Virus record (IMG/VR): IMGVR_UViG_3300042563_000822
Coordinates: 1-43,816 of that record
Reading direction: 5' to 3' (one strand)
From: a virus
DNA: 43,816 bases
Positions within the stretch are counted from its first letter, which is position 1, and each line of letters opens with the position of its first letter. The position numbers and the translations under genes were made by a program. The notes below the pieces were generated by a model that saw only the letters and a list, made by a program, of their open reading frames with translations, was not told where the DNA came from and made no database searches. Of this stretch, positions 1-8,832 are shown one piece after another.

Positions 1-127
1 TTCAAGGCCATATTCCTGTATTATTCTATCTTGGAACTTATACTTCCAAGGTTGCCAAGGCTCTCTGAAGAAAATGATAGGAAACTTCCGACCAGTCTTT
101 AACATCAAATGAAGAAGAACCATAGAG
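1..127. repeat. Terminal duplication, left copy (contig circularises)
   Basis: These 127 bases are identical to 43690-43816 at the other end. The join restores an uninterrupted reading frame for the PP-loop gene. An exact 127-base overlap is what a de Bruijn assembler with k = 127 leaves on a circular contig, so this is probably an assembly overlap and not a biological terminal repeat. The unique circle is 43,689 bp. Confidence 0.93.
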
Positions 128-216
128 TCCTTCCCGCCAGACCAAGCAACGGCAGAGTTGTTGCACAAGGCCAGGCCTTGATTAATTAGTTCAAGACTTC
201 TTTCTTCTTTTGTCAT
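1..216 (-). CDS. PP-loop / PAPS reductase-like protein, N-terminal part (gene spans the contig join)
   Basis: The first part of a 266-aa protein that continues at 43689 and ends at 43105. The ATG at 216 overlaps the stop of the upstream Q-rich gene as TAATG, suggesting translational coupling. Residues 26-31 read SGGKDS, the PP-loop pyrophosphatase motif that binds ATP phosphates in CysH/PAPS reductases, DndC and tRNA thiolation enzymes. The family activates ATP or (A)PS for sulfur transfer or adenylation; the substrate here is unknown. The frame is continuous across the join (216 + 585 nt = 267 codons), which supports circularity. Confidence 0.88.
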   Translation of the reverse strand, partial: MTKEERSLELINQGLALCNNSAVAWSGGKDSMVLLHLMLKTGRKFPIIFFREPWQPWKYKFQDRIIQEYGLE

Positions 217-1043
217 TAAATAAAGTAAGCGGCAGCAACAGTCGCACCAGCACCGACAATGCCGGCTTGATTCTGAGCCTTGGCCGCTTTGTCAGCGTTT
301 TCTTGGGAGATGCGATTGCTTCTGATATTAGCAAGATATTGAGACTCTGGTTGCAGGAATTGAGGGCCAAGGCCTTCAAATGACGCTTGCGTAGAACCAT
401 ACAATTGACCAAGACCATAAACACCGCCAGCCTGTTGCATGGCAGGGTTAAGGTAAGCCTGTTGACCGAACTGTTGCTGTTGATTAGCCATCTGGTAGGC
501 TTGCATGCCCATTTGCTGTCTCTGTTGCTGTCTCTGGTTGCCAAGCATGTAGCCACCAAGAACCTCTTGGGCAACCGCTTGATTGCCTGTCAGACCACGT
601 GCAGCCATAGCAGCCCTAGCGTTCTGCTGGGCGTAGGTTTGGTCTTCATACGAAAGCCCGGAACCCATAGCAAGACCTTCGTTGGCCTGTTGCATGAACT
701 GGTTGTAAACATTCTGACCGCCGTAACCAAGGTTCTGAATCGAAGCATTGGTAGCCATATTACCACCCATGCCATACATGCCAAGCAGTTGTTGTTGGTA
801 TTGAGCCTGTGCTTGATTAGATGCACCTTGCATTCCTTGATACTGACCAAGCAAATTCTGAGATTGAGAACCCATCAGTTCGGACTGATAGGACTGCATG
901 CCGGGCATGATTGAACGTTCAAGTTCAATAGCCTGCGGGTAAATCTTTGCCTGTGCCTGAGATGCACCGAGCATCTCTTGGTAGTAAGTATCGGAATCGG
1001 AAGCCTTATTTAGACCACGAACATTTAATTTCATTCCTAACAT
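216..1043 (-). CDS. Gln/Ala/Met-rich virion protein, probable internal (ejection) protein
   Basis: 275 aa, extremely rich in Gln, Ala, Gly and Met, with stretches such as QQRQQQRQQ and an ARAAMAARGLTG segment. It ends in a short hydrophobic Gly/Ala tail (AGIVGAGATVAAAYFI) that could associate with membrane. In many podovirus genomes a Q-rich small protein of this kind precedes large internal virion proteins and is comparable to T7 gp14. Here a 900-aa and a 2668-aa protein follow after the PP-loop gene, which supports the assignment. The ATG at 1043 follows an A-rich leader without SD; a second ATG three codons in is possible. Confidence 0.6.
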   Translation of the reverse strand: MLGMKLNVRGLNKASDSDTYYQEMLGASQAQAKIYPQAIELERSIMPGMQSYQSELMGSQSQNLLGQYQGMQGASNQAQAQYQQQLLGMYGMGGNMATNASIQNLGYGGQNVYNQFMQQANEGLAMGSGLSYEDQTYAQQNARAAMAARGLTGNQAVAQEVLGGYMLGNQRQQQRQQMGMQAYQMANQQQQFGQQAYLNPAMQQAGGVYGLGQLYGSTQASFEGLGPQFLQPESQYLANIRSNRISQENADKAAKAQNQAGIVGAGATVAAAYFI

Positions 1044-1064
1044 AATAGTATTTAGTTTTAGTTA

Positions 1065-2138
1065 TTAGATGCAGGAAGAGGCATCAGAAAGTGTGGATGT
1101 CTTCACCTTGGTCAATTTAATCATATATTTAGGCTCTTCGTTGTAACCATAATTTGTTAGTGTTTTAACTATAAGCCTAGGAGAAACATCTGCGGAAGTG
1201 AACGACGTAGCGAAAGTGTGTGTAGCCACGTGACCGCCATAAGGAGCCGTCGAGCCATTAATTGTTTGAAGTAGTGTGGCGTTATTATAAACTGTCATTT
1301 TAACATCCCCATAAGCCGACCTTGTGTTTCCATTAACATGACCAGATGTGGTTTGAACATAGACTTCATATATCCAAGTCTCACCAGAGGGAACAGTAAA
1401 GACTGGAGTTTGATACACCATATTTTCAACACCACCACCAGCAGCACCAGTAGCAGTTCCAAATTTTACATAAACTTTGCTTAGGTTGTCTTCAACAGTA
1501 AGCGGAGTCTTGCCATTAATAAGCAAAGAACCTAATCTAGCAACGCCAGAAGAAATAAACGGACTGTAAAGAGAATTAGAAGAAACGTTTCCATTAAACG
1601 TAGCGGTGGCGTTTCTTGTGAAGTATGTAACAACACCACCTACCGCCGAGGAAACATTAGTGTTTAACCTGCAAACAAATGTATTTGATGTTGTTGTTTC
1701 AACCCAATATGTCCCATCAAGACCGCCTGATGTGTAAAGAGTGACAAAATCACCAACTTTAACTTCATGACTACTAAGTGTTACTGTTATAAAATATCCG
1801 TTTGCATAATAAGTTCCGCCCGGAGTGTAATTTTTAGAAGCACTATTTACTGTAATTCTTCCATCAGTAGGAACTGCACTTATTACTCCAGTTTCAACAT
1901 TAGAGGGCTTAATTGGAACATTAATAAGAAAAAGGTCTGCAACCTTAATTTTGTTAATAGTGTTTGCACTAACATCGGCAAAAGGAATAACATCAGTTCC
2001 TACAATTCCTGTATTTTCCGCCTGTTCAGTTATTGCACCAACTTTAAGAACAGCCTTGCCTACGTGGTCATTGAGTCTAGTTGCGTCAACCTGTTGTCCG
2101 TTGGCAAAGAAATCTCCGGGGTATATTTGGTCTGGCAT
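1065..2138 (-). CDS. Tail-associated structural protein, fibre or collar-like (hypothetical)
   Basis: 357 aa, rich in Thr, Ser, Asn, Val and Gly with an alternating beta-strand pattern and almost no charge clusters, as in phage fibre or appendage proteins. The N-terminus (MPDQIYPGDFFANGQQVDATRLNDHVGKAVL) resembles virion-attachment segments of minor tail proteins. The C-terminal third (about residues 235-345) looks like one beta-sandwich domain. It lies 1 bp after the stop of the nozzle-like gene, so the two are co-transcribed. No receptor-binding domain can be named. Confidence 0.5.
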   Translation of the reverse strand: MPDQIYPGDFFANGQQVDATRLNDHVGKAVLKVGAITEQAENTGIVGTDVIPFADVSANTINKIKVADLFLINVPIKPSNVETGVISAVPTDGRITVNSASKNYTPGGTYYANGYFITVTLSSHEVKVGDFVTLYTSGGLDGTYWVETTTSNTFVCRLNTNVSSAVGGVVTYFTRNATATFNGNVSSNSLYSPFISSGVARLGSLLINGKTPLTVEDNLSKVYVKFGTATGAAGGGVENMVYQTPVFTVPSGETWIYEVYVQTTSGHVNGNTRSAYGDVKMTVYNNATLLQTINGSTAPYGGHVATHTFATSFTSADVSPRLIVKTLTNYGYNEEPKYMIKLTKVKTSTLSDASSCI

Positions 2139-2139
2139 T

Positions 2140-3750
2140 TTATTTAGTAGAGCGTATGTTGTTGCCTGTTCTAACTGCCGTCACAAACAACGAGCGAACA
2201 GAAGACTGGTTGTTGTAAGATTTAATCTGGAATAGACAGGATGAACCAACTTTGCGAATAGGCAAGTCTCTTGTGCTATTTTCGGTGGTCCCAGAGCCAA
2301 ATATGTCTATAACGGTCTCAGAGTCCGGGTTTTTGATTAAAGCCTTAGTCTCCAACTGAGAGGATGCAGTAGTATAAACGTCAATTTCAACCTGAGAAAA
2401 CCTTTTATCCTCAGAAAAGTCAAAGTTATAGGAACGTGTAATTAACTTACTGTCTATGTGGAATCTGGTAAAAGCATCGTCGTCAAGAGGGTCTTCAAGC
2501 GTAAAAGGCAACTCTAGAGGAAGCGTGTTGTTTGCTGTCGAGTTATCGTAGTGGTCGCCATCAGCAATTTCTTCTGTCAAGAATAAGCCTTGCTCTCTGT
2601 CAACAAAGAAAAGTCTTCTTTTGTATTCCCAGATTGCCGTAAACATAAACGACACGTCCATGCCTGTGTTAAAGGTGTCAATAGACTCCCATTGTTTATT
2701 AATAAAGTTATAAACTACAACAACGTTATTGACAGACGAAGTATCAAGCGGAATTGCAAGGTAGTAACGATTGTTAAAATACGCACCAACAGCCTTATCA
2801 GCCTGTTGTTTGTTTATTCTTTGAATAATGTCGTCAATCGGGGCAGACAACGGCTCTCCCATAACTCCCATACGCATGCCTTCTGGGGTCGTAGCGGCTT
2901 GAGGTGTCATCATATAGACACCACCATCGGACAAGAATAACATGCCACCTGCGGCTTGAACAACACTACCCTTAGCAATACAGCCAATGTCCGTAGCCAT
3001 TACCTTAACGTAGGAGTCAGCCGCAACAGGCTGGTCTCCGGTAGCATAAGCACCAGCACCAACGGATGCATAGTATATGCGGTTCTTCATGAATATCACA
3101 AACTCATTAAGAACCCAAGGTGCTAAGGCTACTATCTCGTCATTAGAACCATCATTAATCTTAAATACGTCAAGTTGTGCCCAATGTGTAAGTTCGAGGT
3201 AATGGGATACCGAAATCTCATCCCTGTTCTTCTGCACAATGCCTCTATTGTTAATATACAGGCCCTGAATAGCATTAGGAAGTCGAGTAGAAGGAGTAGT
3301 TGGTGCAACAGTTACTGTTACATTTCCATCCCATATAATAGGTTGAAGTGATTCACCTCTTAGAAAATACACTTTGCCGCCAGCCTGAAAAGAGTCAATT
3401 TTGTCGGAAATATACCCTATGGCTCCGGAAGGAAGTGTAATGGGCCAAGTGGAATTAGTGTTTATATCGTAAACATTAAGTTTTGTTGTCGTAAGAGTAA
3501 GGATTACGTCATGTCCGTATTGGTTTTTTGCTGTTGTTGTGTGGAGAATATAGTTATTTACTTCACCTCCCGGAGTAAGCCTCTTTAGTCCCTTTCTGGT
3601 CTCGGCAATACCCCTGTTAAGTCTGAAGTTTTGGCACAAGGACAGCATGCCCTGCTCCAGAGTCTGCGGGTTATCTCTGGAGTTAAATCCAATAAAACCC
3701 CTGTCGCCATCGAACAGGAATTGACCGTTATTGGACGATTGCTGTGGCAT
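2140..3750 (-). CDS. Tail nozzle / stabilisation protein-like
   Basis: 536 aa. The N-terminus (GFIGFNSRDNPQTLEQ, then SLCQNFRLNRGIAETRKG) matches the pattern seen in podovirus nozzle or stabilisation proteins, in which a segment near FRDNP precedes a line listing features of a beta-propeller. Repeated beta-rich blocks with aromatic and Gly turns fill the rest, for example WPITLPSGAIGYIS and GDQPVAADSYVKV. The position between adaptor/fibre genes and the Q-rich internal protein fits a tail-tube tip component. The start overlaps the stop of the 42-aa membrane peptide (TAATG). Confidence is good for tail protein, lower for nozzle specifically. Confidence 0.62.
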   Translation of the reverse strand: MPQQSSNNGQFLFDGDRGFIGFNSRDNPQTLEQGMLSLCQNFRLNRGIAETRKGLKRLTPGGEVNNYILHTTTAKNQYGHDVILTLTTTKLNVYDINTNSTWPITLPSGAIGYISDKIDSFQAGGKVYFLRGESLQPIIWDGNVTVTVAPTTPSTRLPNAIQGLYINNRGIVQKNRDEISVSHYLELTHWAQLDVFKINDGSNDEIVALAPWVLNEFVIFMKNRIYYASVGAGAYATGDQPVAADSYVKVMATDIGCIAKGSVVQAAGGMLFLSDGGVYMMTPQAATTPEGMRMGVMGEPLSAPIDDIIQRINKQQADKAVGAYFNNRYYLAIPLDTSSVNNVVVVYNFINKQWESIDTFNTGMDVSFMFTAIWEYKRRLFFVDREQGLFLTEEIADGDHYDNSTANNTLPLELPFTLEDPLDDDAFTRFHIDSKLITRSYNFDFSEDKRFSQVEIDVYTTASSQLETKALIKNPDSETVIDIFGSGTTENSTRDLPIRKVGSSCLFQIKSYNNQSSVRSLFVTAVRTGNNIRSTK

Positions 3751-3878
3751 TACTTGCCGGAAATATCATCCAGCAGGGTCTTGACCTTCTTTTTGGTCGA
3801 GTCTGCATTCTTGGTGCCAGCCACAAAGCCAGCAACAGAACCAAGGATAATAAGTGTGATGTAAATAATATGAACCAT
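3750..3878 (-). CDS. Small single-span membrane protein (42 aa)
   Basis: A short gene between the fibre-like gene and the nozzle-like gene. It begins MVHIIYITLIILGSVAGFVA, a clear hydrophobic span of about 18 residues with a GxxxG-like small-residue pattern, followed by a charged tail containing KNADSTKKKVK. The stop TAA shares its last base with the downstream ATG (TAATG), the junction style used throughout this operon, and the start lies 3 bases after the upstream stop. That exact packing is the main evidence that it is real. Function is unknown; it could be a virion or infection-time membrane protein. Confidence 0.65.
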   Translation of the reverse strand: MVHIIYITLIILGSVAGFVAGTKNADSTKKKVKTLLDDISGK

Positions 3879-3881
3879 AAA

Positions 3882-5144
3882 TTAAGTTCTAAGAACGTTT
3901 TGATTTGTCATAGTTGTCGAGTCATAGACACTTGCAATCTGACATTGATGCCAAGCCCCGTCCTTACGAACGTAGTAGTTGCCATCGCTAGGAGCATCAA
4001 CAAAAGCGGAAGGAGAAGTTGTAAGAGTGGTAGAGTCAGGGAATGTAATCCCAGTAGCAGACACAGTAACCCCAGAGCCAGCACCATCTTGCATGCGCAG
4101 AGTGTTGGCAGAAGAGTCGTATTTAAACGAATAATAACCAGACCCCATCGAGTAACCATTGAAGTTACCTACGAGGTCAATGTTAGTTACAGATAGCGTA
4201 GGAACTGTGAACGCAGTCCAAGCCGCATTCTGTCTGGCATAAAGGCTTCCATTGTTAGGAGCATCGGCAATGCCGCCTCCACCAGAAGGGGCAATCCAGA
4301 CTAGGTCTGTTCCATTGTAAGAAAGAACGTAACCAGTAGCAATGCCTGTTGGTTGCAAATAAGACGCATTTTGTGTAAGCCAAAATGAAACATCAGCAGT
4401 AGTAATACCGCCGCCACCACCACCAGTAGCAATAGCCCAAGCCGCATTTTTTCGGACGTATTCATTCCCATTGCTAGGTGCATCTGTCAGATAGCCTTGC
4501 GACGTAACATAAGACTGGGTTGCGTAACCAACAATGTTTGCTCCAGAAGGAATATCAACAATGCCAGTAAAACTAGGACTTGCCTTGGGTGCGTAAGAAG
4601 ACATCCCGGCCTGTGTCTGATATGTAGAACTTGCCGTCGAAGTAGTAAGATAGGAAGACATACCAGCCTGTGTCTGGTATGTGCTAGAAGCCGTAGCCGT
4701 AGTCAGATAACCGCTGATAGAAGCACCAGAGGGAATTGTAACAGTCCCAGTAAAAGTGGGAGATGCCTTTGGTGCGTAGGTCGTGCTTGCGGCAGAAGTC
4801 GTCAGGTAAGAAGACATGCCAGAGATAGTCTGGTATGTCGAAGAGGCGGACGATGTTGTAAGATACGATTGAGCCTTGACAAATGCAGTAGTGGACAACT
4901 TTGTCGAGTTATCAGTCGAAGTCTGAGTAACACCTATCGTCCCAGTCGGAAGCGTCGGTGTCCCTGTGAAAGTAGGAGATGCAAGGAGTGCATAAGATGT
5001 CAAAAGGCTCTGAGTGATAAACACATTACTAACCGACGGAAGCGTAGCCGCTGTTATAGCATTGAGTTGGTCTTGGGTAATTTCATTACCCACTTCAACA
5101 ACGCTCACGGGGATAGTTACCCCGGTAGTGATGCTGATACTCAT
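3882..5144 (-). CDS. Tail fibre-like protein with internal repeats
   Basis: 420 aa built of repeats. Three SPTFTG/SPSFTG units each followed by PTG or PSG, several SSTYQT-x-xGMSSYL units (about residues 85-190), and three DAPxNGxxYxRxxAW-type units (near 215, 290 and 380). These are standard shaft and connector repeats of phage tail fibres, expected to trimerise. A Gly-rich run (GGGGGG) forms a hinge. The C-terminus lacks a recognisable receptor-binding or chaperone domain and ends soon after the last repeat. The start overlaps the upstream stop (TAATG). Repeat number is a likely source of variation between relatives. Confidence 0.75.
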   Translation of the reverse strand: MSISITTGVTIPVSVVEVGNEITQDQLNAITAATLPSVSNVFITQSLLTSYALLASPTFTGTPTLPTGTIGVTQTSTDNSTKLSTTAFVKAQSYLTTSSASSTYQTISGMSSYLTTSAASTTYAPKASPTFTGTVTIPSGASISGYLTTATASSTYQTQAGMSSYLTTSTASSTYQTQAGMSSYAPKASPSFTGIVDIPSGANIVGYATQSYVTSQGYLTDAPSNGNEYVRKNAAWAIATGGGGGGITTADVSFWLTQNASYLQPTGIATGYVLSYNGTDLVWIAPSGGGGIADAPNNGSLYARQNAAWTAFTVPTLSVTNIDLVGNFNGYSMGSGYYSFKYDSSANTLRMQDGAGSGVTVSATGITFPDSTTLTTSPSAFVDAPSDGNYYVRKDGAWHQCQIASVYDSTTMTNQNVLRT

Positions 5145-5446
5145 TAGATGCTGCCGATAGAGAGGTTGACAGTAACGCCAGCACCAGATGCGATAACTCT
5201 TACGGGACCATTGTAGTTATCAACAGAAATATTAGAACCTGCCGGAATAACAATGCCTTGGCTAGTAGATGTTGCGTTAAGAAACACCTCAACAGTCTTG
5301 TCGGAGGACTTGTTCTGGATGACCACAAGCACCCTCTTGGCTTCGGGCGGAGCAGCGGCAATCAATTGAACAATCGAAGTGCCAACCACAGTATCAGTAT
5401 GGGTGAATCCTCGGATAAACGGACTGGAAATCTTGATGTTAGACAT
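5144..5446 (-). CDS. Small beta-rich virion protein (decoration or appendage, hypothetical)
   Basis: 100 aa with alternating hydrophobic and polar residues, predicted all-beta. The core IQNKSSDKTVEVFLNAT with IPAGSNISVDNYNGPVRVI resembles small jelly-roll-like proteins found beside tail or head fibre genes in many phages. It lies 2 bp after the stop of the adaptor-like gene and overlaps the fibre-like gene, so it is part of the virion operon. No catalytic residues are visible. A role as capsid decoration or fibre base is inference from size, fold pattern and neighbours. Confidence 0.5.
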   Translation of the reverse strand: MSNIKISSPFIRGFTHTDTVVGTSIVQLIAAAPPEAKRVLVVIQNKSSDKTVEVFLNATSTSQGIVIPAGSNISVDNYNGPVRVIASGAGVTVNLSIGSI

Positions 5447-5448
5447 GG

Positions 5449-6300
5449 TTAGTATATTCTGTTAAATTTCATTCTAGGCTGAATGCCTTGCTGAACAATA
5501 GCCTTATGTATCTCGGAGTCAAGCAGGTTCTGGGCATCGGCATCAATAGCCTTTCCGAACTCAATTTGCATCTCAGACTTCAGCCAATCAGCATGAATGC
5601 CTTTGATAATGTATTGACCAAAAATCATAGGTATCTTTACCTTCTGCCATTTATCATTAGTGTTAGGAACCCCATTGCTGTATAAGTTGGGGGATTCGCT
5701 TGTTGTAGTAACGCACTTCCAGAAATTGCCCTTTTGACTGCCGTAAATACCATCGTGATGAGATGCAAAATATAAGGAGTTCTGGTAAGCCCAATAAGCA
5801 GTCTGGGTGGGGTAATAAGTAGTGCCCGTCTTCCAGAGTTTGCCAGTCAAGTTGGGACACTCAATTCTGTATGTAAGATACAATTCGGAACTGCCGGTAT
5901 CATCAACGATAACTCTTTTGACTGTATCGTAGATACCGTTTCCTAGCAGTTGTTCGTATTCGTCAAAGGAAAAACCGATTTCCTTAACCCTGCCCTTGGC
6001 TCTTGGGTCTTCAACAGTCACTTGAAGTATGTGACCGATATCAACCTTAAACGTTCCTTCGGTATTGACAACAATGTTATTGTTCGGAATGACAATGTAG
6101 TGCATTGTGTCTTGGTGAACCACAGGAAACTTGGTAATGCGAACCAAGTCAGGCCAAACGTCGTACTCCCAAGCAAACCTAAGTCGGTTGTTGGCGAAGT
6201 CGGTAATTTGTTCAAACGATTGCTCCGTAACGTTGTTCCTATCAAGACCTGTCAATTGCAAGGATTGTGCTAGGATGGTTTCGAAATCAATAGTTCTCAT
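5449..6300 (-). CDS. Head-to-tail adaptor / tail tubular A-like protein
   Basis: 283 aa. The N-terminal region carries DFANNRLRFAWEYDVWPDL (residues 29-47), the aromatic-rich helix seen near the start of podovirus adaptor or tail tubular A-like proteins encoded between capsid and nozzle genes. The rest is mixed alpha/beta with a helical C-terminus (DADAQNLLDSEIHKAIVQQ). Gene order capsid, 121-aa protein, this protein, fibre set, nozzle supports an adaptor role. ATGA overlap with the upstream gene. The assignment rests on pattern and position. Confidence 0.5.
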   Translation of the reverse strand: MRTIDFETILAQSLQLTGLDRNNVTEQSFEQITDFANNRLRFAWEYDVWPDLVRITKFPVVHQDTMHYIVIPNNNIVVNTEGTFKVDIGHILQVTVEDPRAKGRVKEIGFSFDEYEQLLGNGIYDTVKRVIVDDTGSSELYLTYRIECPNLTGKLWKTGTTYYPTQTAYWAYQNSLYFASHHDGIYGSQKGNFWKCVTTTSESPNLYSNGVPNTNDKWQKVKIPMIFGQYIIKGIHADWLKSEMQIEFGKAIDADAQNLLDSEIHKAIVQQGIQPRMKFNRIY

Positions 6301-6662
6301 TTAAGAAGAGTTCCGGAAGAGTCAAATATTGCCCCGTTGACGCAGGTTCGCTTAACGCGATTTCGCACGGCAACTTCCGGGTTGTCTCGTATGAATTCTC
6401 TAAGAAATTGTTTATCTTCCCAGCATTCATAGCCGAGTCGATGACCCCAATAGTGGAAAGCGGCGGAGGGGATTTTCGCCTTTAATTCGCCAATCCCTTC
6501 AAGGGAGCGAGCAGCATTGGAGTGTCCAAAGACGGCATCTTGCTTTGCTTCAGCCTTCATCTTGACCTGCTCCATATTCCAGCCGTAACGGAGTTCCTCC
6601 TCGACCCTCTTTAGAAGGTCGGGAGGAATAACGTTAGTCAGACTTTCAACAAAGTCCGACAC
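6297..6662 (-). CDS. Conserved-looking hypothetical virion-operon protein
   Basis: 121 aa, helical, with an N-terminal PPDLLKRVEEELRYGWNMEQVKM segment and a C-terminal LREFIRDNPEVAVRNRVKR helix. It starts with GTG five bases after the capsid stop, and its stop overlaps the adaptor start (ATGA). No family recognised. Its position directly after the capsid gene is where many podoviruses place a head completion protein, but nothing in the sequence confirms this. Confidence 0.6.
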   Translation of the reverse strand: MSDFVESLTNVIPPDLLKRVEEELRYGWNMEQVKMKAEAKQDAVFGHSNAARSLEGIGELKAKIPSAAFHYWGHRLGYECWEDKQFLREFIRDNPEVAVRNRVKRTCVNGAIFDSSGTLLK

Positions 6663-6667
6663 CTCAG

Positions 6668-7741
6668 TTACGAGAGGTCCAACTTACCAAAGGCAAGCGG
6701 ATTGTGAATAACGAGGCCAGCGACGGCTTCGATGAGACGAGCAGGGCCACCACCGTAGTCAGGGAGGTTGGTCACTTCGGCAACGTTGCCGCCGTAGCGA
6801 ACTTCCACCATGTCAAACGGGATGATGTAACCGACTGTGTGGTTCTTGAGGAACAGGGACGGGTGCAGACGCAGACCGCCAAAGTCGCCTTCAAACACGT
6901 CAACCGAGGATGTGTAGGTCGAAGCCGACGCATCTCTGTTGAAGTTTCTGACGGACTCCGTGGGGGAGAGGTCCTCACCGGCAATCTGCTTAGTCGTGTA
7001 GACGAGGTTCGTGAACGCTCTCTTCAGCAGGGGACCACCGAGGAGGTCGTAGGTCTTGAACTGACCAGTCTGCTTGTAGATAGAGGTCAGAACATTCTGC
7101 ACCTGGGTTTCGTTGAGGTCAGCGATAGCACCAGTCGAGATAGACGAGGAGGTAGCGTCACCAGAGTTATACGGGAGACAGAAGTCGTCCGGAACTAGGG
7201 TAGCAGCGTGGGTATCCTTGTCGGCAGCCTTAACAAGCCACTTGTCGAGACCACGGGTCTTATACGGAACGGAACCGTTGTCCGTCTGCGAGCCGTTAGC
7301 CGAGCAGAAGGTCTTTTCCATGTCACGCTTAAGAAGGGTGATAGCCTTAGCGACGTTGTTAGCGAGTTCGTCCTTGACACCAGCGATATTCGTCACCGAA
7401 GACTGGGTGAGTTTAGAAACTCGGGTCTGTCTGCGGAAGATTTGAATATGCGAAGCCAGTTCGTTACGATACTGCTTGGTCGAGCCACCAACGGTGTCTC
7501 TAACATAGTTTTCGTAGTCGCCAGAGGAGACATCCGTGCCGTCAATCGTGCCGTCTGTCTTCGGTTCAGGGAGGGAGTCCACCTGCCAGCGGAACAGCGT
7601 TTGCTGCGGCTGAGAACCCTTACGGGCCATAGAGGTGAACGGAGTGTCCTTGCGGTCAACAAGGGAGATGAGATTAGCAATCTCTTCACGGCGACCAAGT
7701 TTATTGGCCTGAGAAAGAGTGCGTTCGGTGAGCATAGCCAT
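6668..7741 (-). CDS. Major capsid protein, SU10/DUF5309-like
   Basis: 357 aa. The N-terminal pattern SLVDRKDTPFTSMARKG followed by FRWQVDSLP and RNELASHIQIFRRQTRVSK is characteristic of the SU10-type (DUF5309) major capsid family, an HK97-fold group common in podoviruses and environmental phages. The length is usual for the family. It follows the scaffold gene by 25 bp, as expected of a head gene. The codons look more GC-rich and regular than neighbours, consistent with strong expression. The ATG at 7741 lies behind a run of ACCTACCTACAT-like sequence with no SD; a second in-frame ATG two codons on is possible. Confidence 0.82.
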   Translation of the reverse strand: MAMLTERTLSQANKLGRREEIANLISLVDRKDTPFTSMARKGSQPQQTLFRWQVDSLPEPKTDGTIDGTDVSSGDYENYVRDTVGGSTKQYRNELASHIQIFRRQTRVSKLTQSSVTNIAGVKDELANNVAKAITLLKRDMEKTFCSANGSQTDNGSVPYKTRGLDKWLVKAADKDTHAATLVPDDFCLPYNSGDATSSSISTGAIADLNETQVQNVLTSIYKQTGQFKTYDLLGGPLLKRAFTNLVYTTKQIAGEDLSPTESVRNFNRDASASTYTSSVDVFEGDFGGLRLHPSLFLKNHTVGYIIPFDMVEVRYGGNVAEVTNLPDYGGGPARLIEAVAGLVIHNPLAFGKLDLS

Positions 7742-7766
7742 AGTAGGTATGTAGGTAGGGGGGGGG

Positions 7767-8771
7767 TTAGAGGTATTTTGACACCACGGACTTCAAGTCT
7801 TCACGGGTTCCAGTTCTTGCGAATCTGGACTCAGCACTTCTATTAGAGGTATCACTTCTGCTAGATTGTGTCTGCGTAGAGGTAGGCTTGACAGAAAGTT
7901 GCGGAGTCTGCTTTAAGGCAGTCCCCTTCTTCTGTATCTGACTGGTTCGGGCGGTAAAGCCCCTAACATAGTCACCGATAAACAATTCAAAATCCGGGAA
8001 ACGTCTAAACTGCGGGAATGTCTTCAGAACCTGCTGTGCAATCTTGAACTCGGGGGCTTCCTTGTTTTTAAGCCAAGGGTAGGCTTCCTGAGCGATAGGC
8101 TTCCATTGCTCTCTAGCCTTTACAAACTCCAATTGCTTGGGGAGGTGGACCTCCATTGCTTGCATAGCGTTGAGTTTCATGTTCCTAACCTGTTCGGAGT
8201 CAAAATAGGTTTCGCCCATTTGGAACCCTTCAGGGTTTGCTTCGCACTTATATCTGATTTGTCTCGCTTGTTCGTATTCGTTCTTAATTGCGTCCTGAGA
8301 GGAGAGGTCCGCAAAGGGGCTTTCAGCCGTAGGCTGCACCGCTTCGCTAGTCTTCTCAAATTCTTCAACCTTAGTCTTATACTGCTCGAGTTCCTGCTTC
8401 ATCGCTTCAACCTGCTCTTCAGCGGTCTTACGCAATGCCGTCAGTTTGTCGATACGTTTTTGAACACCGGTTTGTTCTTGTCCTTCGTCTTGCTTCTCTA
8501 CTTGTGAAAGAACATCATCGCCATCCTCTGCCGTGGGGGTAATTTCCGCTTCTTCAGTCAAACCGTCGCTTGACTCGTCTGCTTCTTCACCCTTGTCTTC
8601 CGTTTGGACTTCTCCCTCTTCTTGAACAGGTTCGGGATTACCTTCGTCTTGTTCGTCGGAGAACAGGATGCCTCGTAATTGGTTTACAAGTGTTTCTTCA
8701 GTTTGAACGCTTCCGATAGCGTTTTCCACGGGATTTTGTGCCTCTCCGTTATCGGCATTAGTTGTAGTCAT
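7767..8771 (-). CDS. Capsid scaffolding protein
   Basis: 334 aa with the usual scaffold profile. A very acidic low-complexity N-terminus (about residues 35-95, rich in EE, DE, QTED), a long coiled coil (about 105-145, KLTALRKTAEEQVEAMKQEL), and a basic Ser/Thr-rich C-terminus (about 275-334) that could dock on capsid protein. It lies between portal and major capsid genes, the canonical place. No protease domain is visible, so maturation may not involve a protease encoded here. The ATG at 8771 has no SD. Confidence 0.75.
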   Translation of the reverse strand: MTTTNADNGEAQNPVENAIGSVQTEETLVNQLRGILFSDEQDEGNPEPVQEEGEVQTEDKGEEADESSDGLTEEAEITPTAEDGDDVLSQVEKQDEGQEQTGVQKRIDKLTALRKTAEEQVEAMKQELEQYKTKVEEFEKTSEAVQPTAESPFADLSSQDAIKNEYEQARQIRYKCEANPEGFQMGETYFDSEQVRNMKLNAMQAMEVHLPKQLEFVKAREQWKPIAQEAYPWLKNKEAPEFKIAQQVLKTFPQFRRFPDFELFIGDYVRGFTARTSQIQKKGTALKQTPQLSVKPTSTQTQSSRSDTSNRSAESRFARTGTREDLKSVVSKYL

Positions 8772-8832
8772 CAGTCAGCGTTTAGAGTTCGCAGAAACTT
8801 AATTTCAAACATTAACACCAAAAGCATTCTTG

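Noticed and set aside
191-574. Many 60-150 aa ORFs opposite large genes (for example 191-574, 387-914, 4497-5147, 11716-12489)
   Set aside because: They are mirror frames of the virion genes, with Arg/Cys/Leu-rich composition and no coupling to neighbours.
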